From NCBI RefSeq assembly GCF_008329985.2, contig NZ_CP038437.2:3100001-3164000 (forward strand): a stretch of 64,000 bases of DNA, in the 5' to 3' direction. Origin of the DNA: Halomonas binhaiensis. GTDB lineage: Bacteria > Pseudomonadota > Gammaproteobacteria > Pseudomonadales > Halomonadaceae. The notes under the pieces are model-generated. The model was not told where the DNA came from. It did not search any database and worked only from the letters and a program-made list of their open reading frames with translations. Below, piece after piece: positions 20,490 to 30,217 of the stretch (positions within the stretch are counted from its first letter, which is position 1; each line of letters starts with the position of its first letter). The position numbers and the translations under genes are program-made.

Positions 20490-22205
20490 TCAGGCGCGCG
20501 ACTGCCTACGCACCGGAGCATCGCCATTATCACGACGGCGACGCGGAGCACGCTCGGGACTACCACGATCTTCACTGATTTCCAGAGCTCGGCCAGCCAC
20601 TCGTGCACGTGCCATCTTGGTAAGAATACTCGCCGGCAGGCTGTTGGGAAGCTCAACCACGGAGAAAGCATTGCGAATATCGATACGACCGATACGCGAC
20701 CCCTCAATTCCCCCTTCGTTGGCCAGAGCCCCTACCAGCTGACCCGGCTTGACGCCGTCCTTGTGTCCCACGGAAACGCGGTAACGGGTCATGCCTTCGC
20801 GCGGTGCGCGGTCGTCACGACGACGCGAGCTACGCTCACGATCATTACGATCGCTACGCTCATTGCGTTCACGACGCGGAGCCTGCAGACGACCGATGGG
20901 CGGCTCGTCGGCACGGGCCATGGCAGCAAATACAGTAGCCAGCTCAACAGGATCATAGCCTTCTTCAACCAGACGTTCGATCAGAGCCTTCTGTTCTTCG
21001 GCACCCTTGGTCAGGGTAGCGACCACACGCTGGTGGAAAACTTCGTCGCGATGAGCGCGAATCGCAGTCTCATCCGGCAACTCCATGACGTCCATCTTCT
21101 GACCGGTCGCCTGCTCAAGCCAGCCAACCTTACGGCCTTCACGGAAGCCGGCAAAGGTAATGGCGATGCCTGTACGGCCGGCACGGCCAGTACGCCCGAT
21201 GCGGTGGGTATAGGCCTCTGCATCCTGTGGCAGGTCATAGTTGATGACATGGGTAATACGCGGTACATCAAGGCCGCGAGCCGCCACGTCGGTAGCAATC
21301 AACACATCGACCTTTCCACGCTTGAGACGCGTGATGGTACGCTCGCGCAAGCTCTGATCCAGGTCCCCGGACAGGCTGGCCACATTGACACCACGAGCGG
21401 ACAGCTGCTCGGTCAACGTGGTGCAGGCAGCACGGGTGCGCACGAATACGATGGCAGCATCCACCGGTTCGACTTCGATGATACGTGCAAGCGCCTCGAC
21501 CTTGGCTCCGCCATCGACACGCACCAGGCGCTGTTCGATGCTCTCATTGGTAGTGGTACGAGCTTCAATGGTGACCTTGACCGGGTCCACCAGGTACTTG
21601 TTGACGATGCGCTCGATCTCGCTGGGCAGCGTCGCGGAGAAGAACACACGCTGTGCATCTTCCGGGGTATCCGCAACGACACGCTTGACGTCATCGATAA
21701 AGCCCATGCGCAGCATTTCGTCGGCTTCATCAAGCACCAATGCATTCAAGCCATTCAGCTTGAGGCTGCCACGATCCAGGTGATCGATGACACGACCAGG
21801 CGTACCGACTACTACTTGAGCACCACGGCGCAAGGCGCTGAGCTGATCACGATATTCCTGACCACCACACAAGGTAGCCACTTCCAGACCATTCAGGTTC
21901 TGGCCATAACGGGAGAAAGACACGGCCACCTGTTGGGCCAACTCACGGGTTGGAGCCAACACCAGTACCTGGGGCTCACGGCGCTCGAGCTCGAGACGTG
22001 ACAACAGTGGCAAAGCAAAGGCAGCGGTCTTGCCGGTGCCGGTCTGGGCCTGGCCCAGCATGTCGCGGCCTTCCAGCAATGCGGGAATGGTCTGTGCCTG
22101 GATGGGCGAGGGAGTCTCGTAGCCCAGGGTCTCGATAGCAGAGAGAACAGCAGGCAGCAGGGCCAGATCACCGAAGGACGGCGAGGCGACAACAGTCGAG
22201 GTCAT
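20490..22205 (-). CDS. deaD: DEAD-box RNA helicase, DeaD/CsdA type
   Basis: 571-residue ATP-dependent RNA helicase. The Q-motif region (SPIQAQTIPALL), motif I AQTGTGKT, Ia PTRELAQQ, motif II DEAD (VLDEADEML), motif III SAT, motif IV/V (IATDVAARGLDV) and motif VI HRIGRTGRAG are all present. After the two RecA domains comes a basic linker rich in Arg/Glu/Asp, then a DbpA-like RNA-binding fold (about residues 475-550, VSVGHKDGVKPGQLVGALAN) and a basic tail. The type acts in ribosome assembly and mRNA decay, often under cold shock. Divergent from the DUF188 gene with a gap of nearly 480 bases, consistent with a long 5' untranslated leader as in cold-inducible deaD genes (inference). Confidence 0.94.
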   Translation of the reverse strand: MTSTVVASPSFGDLALLPAVLSAIETLGYETPSPIQAQTIPALLEGRDMLGQAQTGTGKTAAFALPLLSRLELERREPQVLVLAPTRELAQQVAVSFSRYGQNLNGLEVATLCGGQEYRDQLSALRRGAQVVVGTPGRVIDHLDRGSLKLNGLNALVLDEADEMLRMGFIDDVKRVVADTPEDAQRVFFSATLPSEIERIVNKYLVDPVKVTIEARTTTNESIEQRLVRVDGGAKVEALARIIEVEPVDAAIVFVRTRAACTTLTEQLSARGVNVASLSGDLDQSLRERTITRLKRGKVDVLIATDVAARGLDVPRITHVINYDLPQDAEAYTHRIGRTGRAGRTGIAITFAGFREGRKVGWLEQATGQKMDVMELPDETAIRAHRDEVFHQRVVATLTKGAEEQKALIERLVEEGYDPVELATVFAAMARADEPPIGRLQAPRRERNERSDRNDRERSSRRRDDRAPREGMTRYRVSVGHKDGVKPGQLVGALANEGGIEGSRIGRIDIRNAFSVVELPNSLPASILTKMARARVAGRALEISEDRGSPERAPRRRRDNGDAPVRRQSRA

Positions 22206-22682
22206 GAATCACACCTTGGTAGGCCGGGTTGACCGGCAAAAAACATGGGTGACGCCCCTGACGCGATCACATGGTAAGCGCGAACAGCAGGATAGAAGCT
22301 CCGCTCCTGGCAGAGTCAACTTCGATGTCGGGGACGTCGGTCGCACCTGGCATTGGTTCGCCTTCCACGGAACATCAGTCTGTGGCATAGCTCGAACCAT
22401 CGTGGCGACCGTCTTGCACCAATCCCACTTGAGTAGCAGGATTTTTTAGCGGTGCTCCATCTTCACAAATCGAACGCGTCACTTGTGGAACACGTTACAG
22501 CGCCTATCTGGTCTCCATCACAGCAGGACTTCCAGAGTCCCATTGAGCTGCTGTTGGAGATGATCGCGCATCATGATGGTGGGGTCAGCACATGCGAGGA
22601 GCGCGCATGTTACCATCAGCAAAAGGGTCTGGCTAGCACAGATCCATACTTTATGATGGGGAATCGTTTCGTGGAGAATCCC
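22206..22682. other. Divergent intergenic region deaD/DUF188
   Basis: About 480 bases separating the divergent deaD and DUF188 starts. The DUF188 frame is open upstream to 22452, but the extension has no family similarity and does not look like real protein. Probably promoters and the deaD leader; no specific motif is identified. Confidence 0.4.
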
Positions 22683-23147
22683 ATGCCAACCCTTTGGGTC
22701 GATGCCGATGCCTGTCCTCGTGTTGCCCGCGACATCATCGTTCGTGCTGCCGAGCGCACCGGTACTCAAGCCTTCTTTGTCGCCAATCACCAGATTCCTC
22801 TACCACCCTCCAAATGGGTCAAGGGCCTTGCAGTCAGTCATGGTTTTGATGCTGCCGACAATGAAATTGTCCAGCGCCTGACACCGGGAGACCTGCTGGT
22901 CACCGCCGACCTTCCTCTGGCCATGGATGCCCTGGAAAAAGGTGCCATGGTGATGACCAACCGTGGAGAAGCACTGACTCGGGACAACATCCGTGCCCGA
23001 GTACAGATGCGTGACTTCATGGAAACACTGCGAGCCAGTGGCGAGCATACCAGCGGCCCCAAGGGGTACTCAGACAGCGATCGGCGTGAATTCGCCAATG
23101 CCCTGGACCGCTGGCTGGCGAAATACATGACTAGCCATAAGCCATAA
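22683..23147 (+). CDS. yaiI: YaiI/YqxD family protein (DUF188)
   Basis: 154-residue PIN-like fold protein of unknown function. The N terminus MPTLWVDADACPRVARDII is the family hallmark, with conserved acidic residues in VDADACP and the segments VTADLPLA and NRGEALTRDNI. The start at 22683 has GGAG seven bases upstream and matches the usual ~150-residue length; a longer frame back to 22452 is rejected. The last codons and the stop lie inside a 7-bp tandem repeat, so the C terminus (TSHKP) is repeat-derived. Confidence 0.9.
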   Translation: MPTLWVDADACPRVARDIIVRAAERTGTQAFFVANHQIPLPPSKWVKGLAVSHGFDAADNEIVQRLTPGDLLVTADLPLAMDALEKGAMVMTNRGEALTRDNIRARVQMRDFMETLRASGEHTSGPKGYSDSDRREFANALDRWLAKYMTSHKP

Positions 23148-23193
23148 GCCATAAGCCATAAGCCATAAGCCATAAGCCATAAGCCATAAGCCA
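23133..23193 (+). repeat. 7-bp tandem repeat (AGCCATA)x8 across a stop codon
   Basis: Eight exact copies of AGCCATA from 23133 to 23188 plus a partial ninth. The DUF188 stop (TAA 23145-23147) is inside the second/third copies, so copy changes further downstream would not alter the protein. Confidence 0.95.
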
Positions 23194-23295
23194 GGACATC
23201 GAGACACGTATGTTGATACGGAGGCTACCCGAGGATAAATCAGCTCAACCTTTCGGCTTTTCCTTCATGCATGGCAAAAGCTGATAGCTGATGGT

Positions 23296-24315
23296 TCATC
23301 TCGGCGCTTCGGTCACTCTCAGCCTGATCCCTTTCCCCTCCAATCTCTCGCGGCCATGGGGACGCTCATAATCAAGCATGGGGCCGAGAGGAACAATGGC
23401 GTTGGGATTGATGGTCGCGTGACTCATATAATAGTGGCGCTGGATATGATCCATGTTCACCGTTTCAGCAATACCCGGCCACTGATAGAGCTCGCGCAGG
23501 TAGCTGGATAGATTGGGGTAGTCTTCAATGCGCCGCAGGTTGCACTTGAAGTGGCCATGATAGACCGCATCAAAACGCACCAGCGTAGTGAACAAGCGAA
23601 TATCAGCTTCTGTCAGCCAGGCCCCTGTCAGATAACGCTGGCACGAAAGGCGCATTTCCATCCGATCCAGGGCATCGAACAGAGCTGTTACATGCTTCTC
23701 GTATACCGCTTGCTCAGTGGCAAACCCCGCCTTGTAGACACCATTATTGATATGGTCGTACACATCAGCGTTGACCTCGTCGATAGCACTACGTAAATCT
23801 TCCGGATAGAAATCCAGGTGATTTCCCGTCACTTCATCGAAGGCCACATTGAGCATGCGTAACAGTTCAGATGACTCATTATTGACAATGCGCCGAGTCT
23901 TTCTGTCCCACAGCACCGGCACTGTCACTCTACCCGTATACCTGGAATCCGTCAGTGTATAGAGCTGATGATGGTAGTCCACGCCATTGAGCGCATCGCC
24001 ACTGGAGCCTTCAGCAACATCGTAGGTCCAGCCTTGATCAAGCATCAGAGGGCTGACATGGGAGACTCCGATCAGATTCTCCAGCCCCTTGAGCTTGCGC
24101 ATGATCAGAACACGGTGAGCCCACGGACATGCCAGGGATACATAAAGATGATAGCGGTCAGGCTCTGCCGGCAGACCAGTCTGCCCATCCGGGCCAGGCT
24201 TTCCTCCCGGCGTTACCCAATCGTGCAGTTGAGCTGACTCGCGCACGAACTCACCACCACTGGCTTTGGTGTCATACCACTGATCATGCCAGATGCCATT
24301 GACCAACTTACCCAT
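23296..24315 (-). CDS. yqjG: Glutathionyl-hydroquinone reductase, YqjG/ECM4 family
   Basis: 339-residue Xi-class glutathione S-transferase that reduces glutathionyl-hydroquinones. The catalytic Cys is C63 in SLACPWAHRVLI. The thioredoxin-like N-terminal half contains the VPVLWDRKTRRIVNNESSE glutathione-binding segment (about residues 133-152); the helical C-terminal domain has the typical YLTGAWLTEADIRLFTTLVRFDAVY pattern, cited here by its LTEADIRLF core. Length fits the family (about 320-340). A 15-bp repeat lies about 100 bases upstream. A minus-strand LysR gene lies further upstream, but control by it is only a guess. Confidence 0.95.
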   Translation of the reverse strand: MGKLVNGIWHDQWYDTKASGGEFVRESAQLHDWVTPGGKPGPDGQTGLPAEPDRYHLYVSLACPWAHRVLIMRKLKGLENLIGVSHVSPLMLDQGWTYDVAEGSSGDALNGVDYHHQLYTLTDSRYTGRVTVPVLWDRKTRRIVNNESSELLRMLNVAFDEVTGNHLDFYPEDLRSAIDEVNADVYDHINNGVYKAGFATEQAVYEKHVTALFDALDRMEMRLSCQRYLTGAWLTEADIRLFTTLVRFDAVYHGHFKCNLRRIEDYPNLSSYLRELYQWPGIAETVNMDHIQRHYYMSHATINPNAIVPLGPMLDYERPHGRERLEGKGIRLRVTEAPR

Positions 24316-24410
24316 GTCTCGTGCTCCACGTTTCCCGACCTGTGCTTTCTCGGCTGAGCGATCTCATTGGGCCTTGCCTGCACGCTCGCCTGCATGCGGC
24401 TCACTAGTAT

Positions 24411-24457
24411 ACGACCCACCTGTACACGACCCACCTGTACACGACCCACCTGTACAC
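24411..24457. repeat. 15-bp tandem repeat upstream of yqjG
   Basis: TGTACACGACCCACC occurs exactly at 24421-24435 and 24436-24450, with partial units on both sides (24411-24420, 24451-24457). It lies about 100 bases upstream of the yqjG start, in its probable promoter region. Confidence 0.85.
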
Positions 24458-24541
24458 TACAGTGCTACTCGCCATTCTGGCTCCAGGGTAAATCGAAACT
24501 ATCGAACATCAAGCGCAGTTTCTCGCACCAACCATACGATT

Positions 24542-25453
24542 CTATCGATGATTAAGTTGAGATTGAGCCGGACAGGTGGAAACGGATTCCCGCAAGAGAG
24601 ACGCCATGGCCCGGGTGGCCGGCCCAGCTCTATCCAGGTCCTGATGGATCAGCAACATCGGGGCTTCCCGCACGCCTCCTGCTTCCAATGGCAAGGGCAG
24701 TAGACGCCCATCATCCAGATGGCGACGAATACGGGTTTCCGGCAACCAGGCAAACCCCAGGTTACGCTCGATCATATCCAGAGACGTACTGATATGACTG
24801 ACGGTCCAGCGCTGCTCGGCTTCCAGCCAGCCTGCATCACGCCCCTTGCCTTGAGCAGAGTCGCGTACAACGATCTGGCGATAGTGCTTCAGGTCGCGCA
24901 GATTCAGTTGGCGATCCAAGGAATGAAGCGGATGATCCGGGTGGGCAACAGCAATGAAACGCACCATCACCAGGGGCTCCCCCAAGTGCCCTGCCGCAGC
25001 GAATCCCGAGACAAGCAGATCCGCCTGTCCGGCGACCAGCATTTCAACGCCTCCATTAAGGACCGTTTCATGCAACTGCAGGCGCACATGAGGAAAACTG
25101 GCGGAGAATGCTTCCATGGCCCAGGCCAGGGCACTGGAAGGAAATATCTGGTCGACACATAACACCACTTCGGCTTCTTCACCTTCGCGTAGCTGTGCTG
25201 CCACATCCTCCAGTGCATCTACTTCATCGAGCAACTGGCGGGCACGGCGCAGCAGTAGTTGACCAGCTTCAGTCAGGCGCACCTGACGCCCTTCCGGTTC
25301 AAAGACCTTGACTCCCAGTTGCTCTTCCAACTTATGTACAGCGTGATTGAGCGTTGAAGGGCTCTTGTGGATCGCTTGTGCAGCCCGAGCAAAACCGCCA
25401 TGGTCGACCACTGCGGCCAGCATTCGCCACTGGGCTAAAGTCACACGTGACAT
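24542..25453 (-). CDS. LysR-family transcriptional regulator
   Basis: 303 residues: an N-terminal winged helix-turn-helix (about residues 1-60; AARAIHKS-type recognition region FARAAQAIHKSPSTLNHAV, then LEEQLGVKVF) and a periplasmic-binding-protein-like effector domain. Start 25453 is preferred over 25480 because of the AAGGA upstream and the compact N terminus. The target is unknown; neighbours are yqjG downstream (same strand) and mepM (divergent). Confidence 0.92.
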   Translation of the reverse strand: MSRVTLAQWRMLAAVVDHGGFARAAQAIHKSPSTLNHAVHKLEEQLGVKVFEPEGRQVRLTEAGQLLLRRARQLLDEVDALEDVAAQLREGEEAEVVLCVDQIFPSSALAWAMEAFSASFPHVRLQLHETVLNGGVEMLVAGQADLLVSGFAAAGHLGEPLVMVRFIAVAHPDHPLHSLDRQLNLRDLKHYRQIVVRDSAQGKGRDAGWLEAEQRWTVSHISTSLDMIERNLGFAWLPETRIRRHLDDGRLLPLPLEAGGVREAPMLLIHQDLDRAGPATRAMASLLRESVSTCPAQSQLNHR

Positions 25454-25968
25454 GTTTCGATTCCTTCCAACGATGCACAAGAGCTACCAGTTTATACTTG
25501 ATGATAATCGAATGTTTATCATTCAGGACTTGAGCCATCACCATCCATCATTCGCATCTTGTCGTCGTGCAACCTACAGGGATGGCGCTTCTCAACCAGA
25601 CATACACCAAAGGAATACTTGCAATTCGTTTTGTAGAAGTGTCCAATAACTAACACTTAGCGAACACCGTTCGCGCTTATTGATTCTTGAGCCAATGTCC
25701 TGTGCACTTACTCATGAATACGCACCTCATATATGCATGCTTGAGGTATTTCGTATCCATGTGACCGTGCAGTAGTCGATTGAGAACCACGTATAATTCG
25801 AGGGTCACGTACAACTACCGCTTGCCATAAAACGCCACTCTGCGCAGCAAAGCGCCCCTTCATGTATAGATATACAGTATAGGAATACCATGCTTCATGG
25901 GGTATGGTGTGAACGCCTATGTATATTCATATATTCATTTTTTTCACCAGTTTTATGGCACATAACCC
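25454..25968. other. Divergent intergenic region lysR/mepM
   Basis: About 515 bases, visibly more AT-rich than the flanks. It must hold the promoters of lysR (minus) and mepM (plus). A small hairpin GCGAAC-ACC-GTTCGC is seen near 25660. No gene is recognised. Confidence 0.4.
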
Positions 25969-27705
25969 ATGATGCGAATCATCCATTCGCTGCCCCGCAC
26001 GCACAAGTTACTGTTACTACCTGTCGCCACTATGGTTACCGTGCTGGGTGCTCACAAGATCGTTACGACTTACGAAGACGTTCAGCGTGACAAGCAAGCG
26101 CTCGACACTGTTCGAGTTCCGCTGGACGCCACTGCCTCTCCAGGTCTCCCCTCCCTTGAGTTGAATTCTCCTCGGGTAGCCAGCGCAATCGATCTGGCCT
26201 TGGATGCACGGCAACAGCATGTCCCGATATCCCAACTGCAGGCTCGTGAAATTGTCGATGTCGACTTCGTCGACCGTGCCGATCAGGATGCAGGATTTGA
26301 AGCCGCTATGCGCTCGTCCTCGGGACTACCCCCTCTCATGATGAAGCCCGACGCCGCTTCTTCCTCCGAGGAAGCGGCGTCGGCTCTTCTGGGGCATGCA
26401 AGCCTGAGTGAAACAGCTCGTCAGGTTGCCATGGCTGTTGGCAACATGGCGAGAAGCGAACAGCTCGCTACTGATGCAACCTCATACGAGGACATCAGTG
26501 AAGATGAGCTCAAATTGTTCGATGAAGGCCCAGTCGTTCTCAATGAAGAGATCGTGGCCAAGGCTCCTTACGTCCCGACCTGGCAGACTTACAAGGTAGC
26601 TGCTGGTGATACCTTCACCACGATTGCCGATCACACCTTGGGGCTGGGTTATCACGATGCGATGGCGCTGCTCGACCTGGTTCCGGATGAAAAGGTACTG
26701 ACTCGCTGGCGTGCGGGTGACACCTTTGAATACCAACTCGATAAGGATGGCAAGCTTCTCTCTCTGCGCATCATGGAGAACGCACGCCATGGCTATCTGA
26801 TCGAACAGAAAGATGGCAACTACGACATTGCCGACATCGAGCGTGCAGGCGAAGCCTCGCAACGCCTCTATGCCGGCACCGTCAGTGGTAGCTTCACGCG
26901 TTCCGCCCAGGCAGCGGGCCTGACGCGTACAGAAATCTCGGAAATGTCCAAAGTTCTCAGCAAGAAACTCGACTTCCGTCGTGACACCCGTCGCGGCGAC
27001 AGTTTCCGGGCACTGGTAGAATCCGACATCATTGATGGCCAACGTCTGGATCCGCGTGTCCTAGCTGTGTCCTATGAAGGTGCGCGCATGAACCTGACTC
27101 TAGTGCGCAACCCTGAGGACAACAAGTTCTACACTCCCGATGGCGACAGCCTGGACCCGGCCTTCAACCGCTACCCGTTCAGCGGCCAGTATCGGATCAG
27201 TTCCAGTTTCAATCCCGGGCGTCGCCACCCAGTCACCGGCCGCATCAGCCCGCACAAGGGCACAGACTTCGCCATGCCGATCGGCACCTCTGTGGTCGCA
27301 CCTGCTGGCGGTACAGTCGAGCTAGTCGGCAACCATCCTCTCGCAGGCCGCTATATCGTCATCCGTCATGACAACGGCTACAAAACCCGCTACCTGCATC
27401 TGTCCAAAGCTCTGGTCTCCAATGGCCAGCGTGTCAATATGGGCGATACCATTGCCCAATCTGGCAACACGGGACGCAGCACCGGACCTCATCTTCACTA
27501 CGAGATTCTGGTCAATGACAGTCAGGTTGACGCCATGGCCGTATCCCTGCCGGAGAACACTCGCCTGCAAGGAACCGCCTTGGCCAGCTTCCAGAAGGAA
27601 GTATCACCTGCCCTGGCTGCCCTAGAGACAGGCAAGCCCGGTGCCGTCGTAGCCCTGGCCAACCACGAACAGGACGACGACAGCGATACGGATACTGACA
27701 GCTAA
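25969..27705 (+). CDS. mepM: MepM-like murein DD-endopeptidase (M23)
   Basis: 578-residue membrane-anchored peptidoglycan hydrolase that cuts D-Ala-mDAP cross-links to permit wall growth. A hydrophobic N-terminal segment (LLLLPVATMVTVLGA, about 15-30) acts as anchor or signal. A LysM/OapA-like region starts at TYKVAAGDTFTTIAD (about residue 207), and the M23 peptidase domain carries zinc ligands in HKGTDFAMPIGT and TGPHLHYE (about residues 428-513). It is longer than E. coli MepM (440 residues), the extra being a low-complexity acidic/Ser region at about residues 40-200 and a Asp-rich tail. The ribosome site before 25969 is weak; ATG 25972 is an alternative. Confidence 0.92.
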   Translation: MMRIIHSLPRTHKLLLLPVATMVTVLGAHKIVTTYEDVQRDKQALDTVRVPLDATASPGLPSLELNSPRVASAIDLALDARQQHVPISQLQAREIVDVDFVDRADQDAGFEAAMRSSSGLPPLMMKPDAASSSEEAASALLGHASLSETARQVAMAVGNMARSEQLATDATSYEDISEDELKLFDEGPVVLNEEIVAKAPYVPTWQTYKVAAGDTFTTIADHTLGLGYHDAMALLDLVPDEKVLTRWRAGDTFEYQLDKDGKLLSLRIMENARHGYLIEQKDGNYDIADIERAGEASQRLYAGTVSGSFTRSAQAAGLTRTEISEMSKVLSKKLDFRRDTRRGDSFRALVESDIIDGQRLDPRVLAVSYEGARMNLTLVRNPEDNKFYTPDGDSLDPAFNRYPFSGQYRISSSFNPGRRHPVTGRISPHKGTDFAMPIGTSVVAPAGGTVELVGNHPLAGRYIVIRHDNGYKTRYLHLSKALVSNGQRVNMGDTIAQSGNTGRSTGPHLHYEILVNDSQVDAMAVSLPENTRLQGTALASFQKEVSPALAALETGKPGAVVALANHEQDDDSDTDTDS

Positions 27706-27732
27706 AACGAAAAGTTATCTGCCAGAACCACT

Positions 27733-27756
27733 GATGCCCCACTATTGTGGGGCATC
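27733..27756 (+). terminator. Terminator after mepM
   Basis: Perfect 10-bp stem GATGCCCCAC/GTGGGGCATC with loop TATT, 28 bases after the mepM stop and followed by GTCGTTTC. Confidence 0.7.
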
Positions 27757-27950
27757 GTCGTTTCAGGTGCTGCGTTGGAGTATCTCGAATACTTGGGATA
27801 AGACTCATCCCCTCGCCGGCTCTGCATAGAAATTGAATATATCTTCACACCACCAGCCGCTGCAAACGAATAGACAGGCAATCACTCCCTCGATGCCTCA
27901 ACGACCTGCCAAATAACTCACGATCTCTGCCCTGCTTGGGAAGGCACCTG

Positions 27951-30032
27951 ATGATGGCTGTGATTACAGTTGAACATTCATCGGTGGCATTGTGTACAAG
28001 CGAAGTGGCATCCTTGGACAACGGTCCTAAAAAGATTCCCTTTAGAAGGAACATTACCGTGAGTCTGTGCGCCGCCCAACGTCACCATATTGATACTTTG
28101 CTGTGCTTGGGAAAAACACTGCAGGGAGCAACCATAAACCAGCGCGATATCATCATGCGCTCATGGCAACGCTGCCTGCATGAGTACCAGTTGGACCCCA
28201 GCAAGCCCCGCCCGGTACGCGTCGTGCCTCAACACATCCTGCGGACTCACCAAGAGTCGGTAGATGAGTTACTGCATGTTGGCCGTGCAGGAGTTGACCG
28301 CCTCTATGCCCAGATCGCCAGTTTTGGCTATGTCCTGCTGCTTACCGACCATGCAGGTATTACGGTGAAGTTTCGCGGAGACAAGGAAGACCAGCATGCC
28401 TTGCGACGTGCCGGATTATATCTGGGAGCTGACTGGAACGAACGCTATGCCGGTACCTGTGCAGTGGGAACCTGTCTGCACGAAGCCATTCCCCTCACCT
28501 GTCATCAGAGAGAACACTTTGATGCTTCCCATATCAGTCTGACAGGTAGCTCAGCTCCCATAATGGATCCTCAGGGGAATATCATCGCCGTGCTCAACAT
28601 ATCTTCCCTGAATTCACCGCGCACCTTGCAGAGTCAAGCTTTCGCTCTACCATTGGTTATCCATTGTGCACGCATGATCGAGGACGCCTATTTTCTTCAT
28701 CACTACAGGAACCAGCTGATTCTGCGTTACGACAGCAGCAGGGAATTCGTTCATCTCAATGGCCGCGGTCTGATTGCCATTGATGAGGGAGGTAATATCA
28801 TTGCCGCCAATAGCTTCGGCAGAGAATTGATCAAGGCCCATCAAAGATACCGGCCCTCTTTGACATCGCAGACATTTCCCAGAGCCACCCAACTGTTCGA
28901 TGCAAAAGTGGTCGACCTGCTGAGCATTCCCAGCAATAGCGACGATGACATATGCGCATTCCGCGTGCGTTCTGACAACAGCATTGTCTTCATCAATCTG
29001 ATCGAACCTAGAAGGAATCACCTGCGTCCACGGCCAACCCCGGCAGAACCCGCCAGACCGGCACCGCCCTTGGAACGCTTGGCTGGAGACGATCCAGCCA
29101 TGAACCGAATCAAGAAACTGGCCCACAGGTTACGCAACGAATCCGTCAATATCCTGATCAGCGGAGACACCGGTAGCGGTAAAACCGCCCTGGCCCAAGC
29201 CTTTCACAGTATCAGCGAGCGTGCCCACCACCCATTCGTAACGATGAATTGCGCCTCCATCCCCGAATCACTGATAGAAAGAAAGCTATTTGGTTACCAT
29301 CCTGGAAGTATCCCGAATGGACAGGCGGAAGGTGAACAGGGGCTGATCCAGCAAGCTGATGGTGGCACACTATTTCTTAATGACGTCAGCGATATCCCTT
29401 TGCACTTGCAGTCCAGGCTACTACGTGTGATCAATGCTGGAGAGCTTCTTCCCCCGGGTACGGGAACCAAAATGGATATTCGAATTATCGCCACGACTCA
29501 TCGCAGTATTCAGCAGTTGGTCGACAATGGGCTCTTTCGTAAAGACTTTTATTATCGACTGAATGGCGCAGAGTTCCGACTTCCCCCATTGCGCGCCCGC
29601 GCTGACAAACACTATGTTATCCGCCGAGTATTTGAAGAGCTGATGGAACAGCAGCCTCATCGCCAGGTACTGCATTTACGCGCCGATGCCATGAGCGCCC
29701 TGTTGGCTTATTCCTGGCCCGGCAACATCCGCCAGCTAAAAAATGCCTTGAGCTTTGCCATTGCCAGTGCAGACAGCAAAGAAATCACTGTGCAAGACTT
29801 GCCCCATGAGTGTCTGTCTCCCGTCCATGCTAAGAATGACGCCCCCTGTCTGATAACCGAACAAACCACACATGCATCATTACCTGACGAACAGGCTGAA
29901 CAGCTTCATGCCCTATTGCGTCAGAGTCAGTGGAATATCAGCCAGGCAGCCAAACAGTTAGGGGTATCACGCCCTACCATTTATCGGCGTATGCAGCGTT
30001 ATGGTCTGGTAGCACCGAATAGACAGGGCTGA
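27951..30032 (+). CDS. AcoR-like GAF-AAA-Fis regulator with degenerate sigma-54 contact loop
   Basis: 693-residue regulator with the AcoR domain order. An N-terminal GAF-like sensor spans about residues 55-255, a PAS-like segment about 265-355, an AAA+ domain about 375-590 and a Fis-type helix-turn-helix sits at the C terminus (NISQAAKQLGVSRPTIYRRM). Walker A is present (GDTGSGKT, about 405-412), as are the arginine-finger segment FRKDFYYRLNG and sensor II WPGNIRQLKN. The GAFTGA loop that touches sigma-54 is replaced by GSIPNG (about 452-457), and Walker B reads LFLNDVSD instead of LFLDEIGD. It may therefore not activate sigma-54 RNA polymerase in the usual way (inference). ATG 27951 has GGGAAGG at good spacing; TTG 27936 is an alternative. 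Convergent with the giant adhesin gene. Confidence 0.88.
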   Translation: MMAVITVEHSSVALCTSEVASLDNGPKKIPFRRNITVSLCAAQRHHIDTLLCLGKTLQGATINQRDIIMRSWQRCLHEYQLDPSKPRPVRVVPQHILRTHQESVDELLHVGRAGVDRLYAQIASFGYVLLLTDHAGITVKFRGDKEDQHALRRAGLYLGADWNERYAGTCAVGTCLHEAIPLTCHQREHFDASHISLTGSSAPIMDPQGNIIAVLNISSLNSPRTLQSQAFALPLVIHCARMIEDAYFLHHYRNQLILRYDSSREFVHLNGRGLIAIDEGGNIIAANSFGRELIKAHQRYRPSLTSQTFPRATQLFDAKVVDLLSIPSNSDDDICAFRVRSDNSIVFINLIEPRRNHLRPRPTPAEPARPAPPLERLAGDDPAMNRIKKLAHRLRNESVNILISGDTGSGKTALAQAFHSISERAHHPFVTMNCASIPESLIERKLFGYHPGSIPNGQAEGEQGLIQQADGGTLFLNDVSDIPLHLQSRLLRVINAGELLPPGTGTKMDIRIIATTHRSIQQLVDNGLFRKDFYYRLNGAEFRLPPLRARADKHYVIRRVFEELMEQQPHRQVLHLRADAMSALLAYSWPGNIRQLKNALSFAIASADSKEITVQDLPHECLSPVHAKNDAPCLITEQTTHASLPDEQAEQLHALLRQSQWNISQAAKQLGVSRPTIYRRMQRYGLVAPNRQG

Positions 30033-30092
30033 AGCATATTTCACGTGAGCCTGTCGTTACCGGCACAAGAGTTACCAACACAATTTCAGGCA

Positions 30093-30117
30093 CAAAAAAA
30101 AGGTCGCCGAAGCGACC
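30093..30117 (-). terminator. Intrinsic terminator of the adhesin gene
   Basis: On the minus strand: GGTCGC-TTCG-GCGACC followed directly by eight T residues. It is a textbook rho-independent terminator about 100 bases past the adhesin stop. Confidence 0.9.
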
Positions 30118-30217
30118 CAAAGCCATCCCTAGAATGAACTCAGTAGTTTTGCGTAGTGGCCAATGAAGAACTCCCTCCCCTCATTGGCCAATCCGCAGTT
30201 TGCTCCTCGAGCGATAA

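Noticed and set aside
20451..22001. 516-codon plus-strand frame
   Set aside because: Antisense to deaD, whose helicase motifs are unambiguous.
22452..22682. N-terminal extension of the DUF188 protein
   Set aside because: The family N terminus starts exactly at 22683 with a good ribosome site; the extension shows no similarity.
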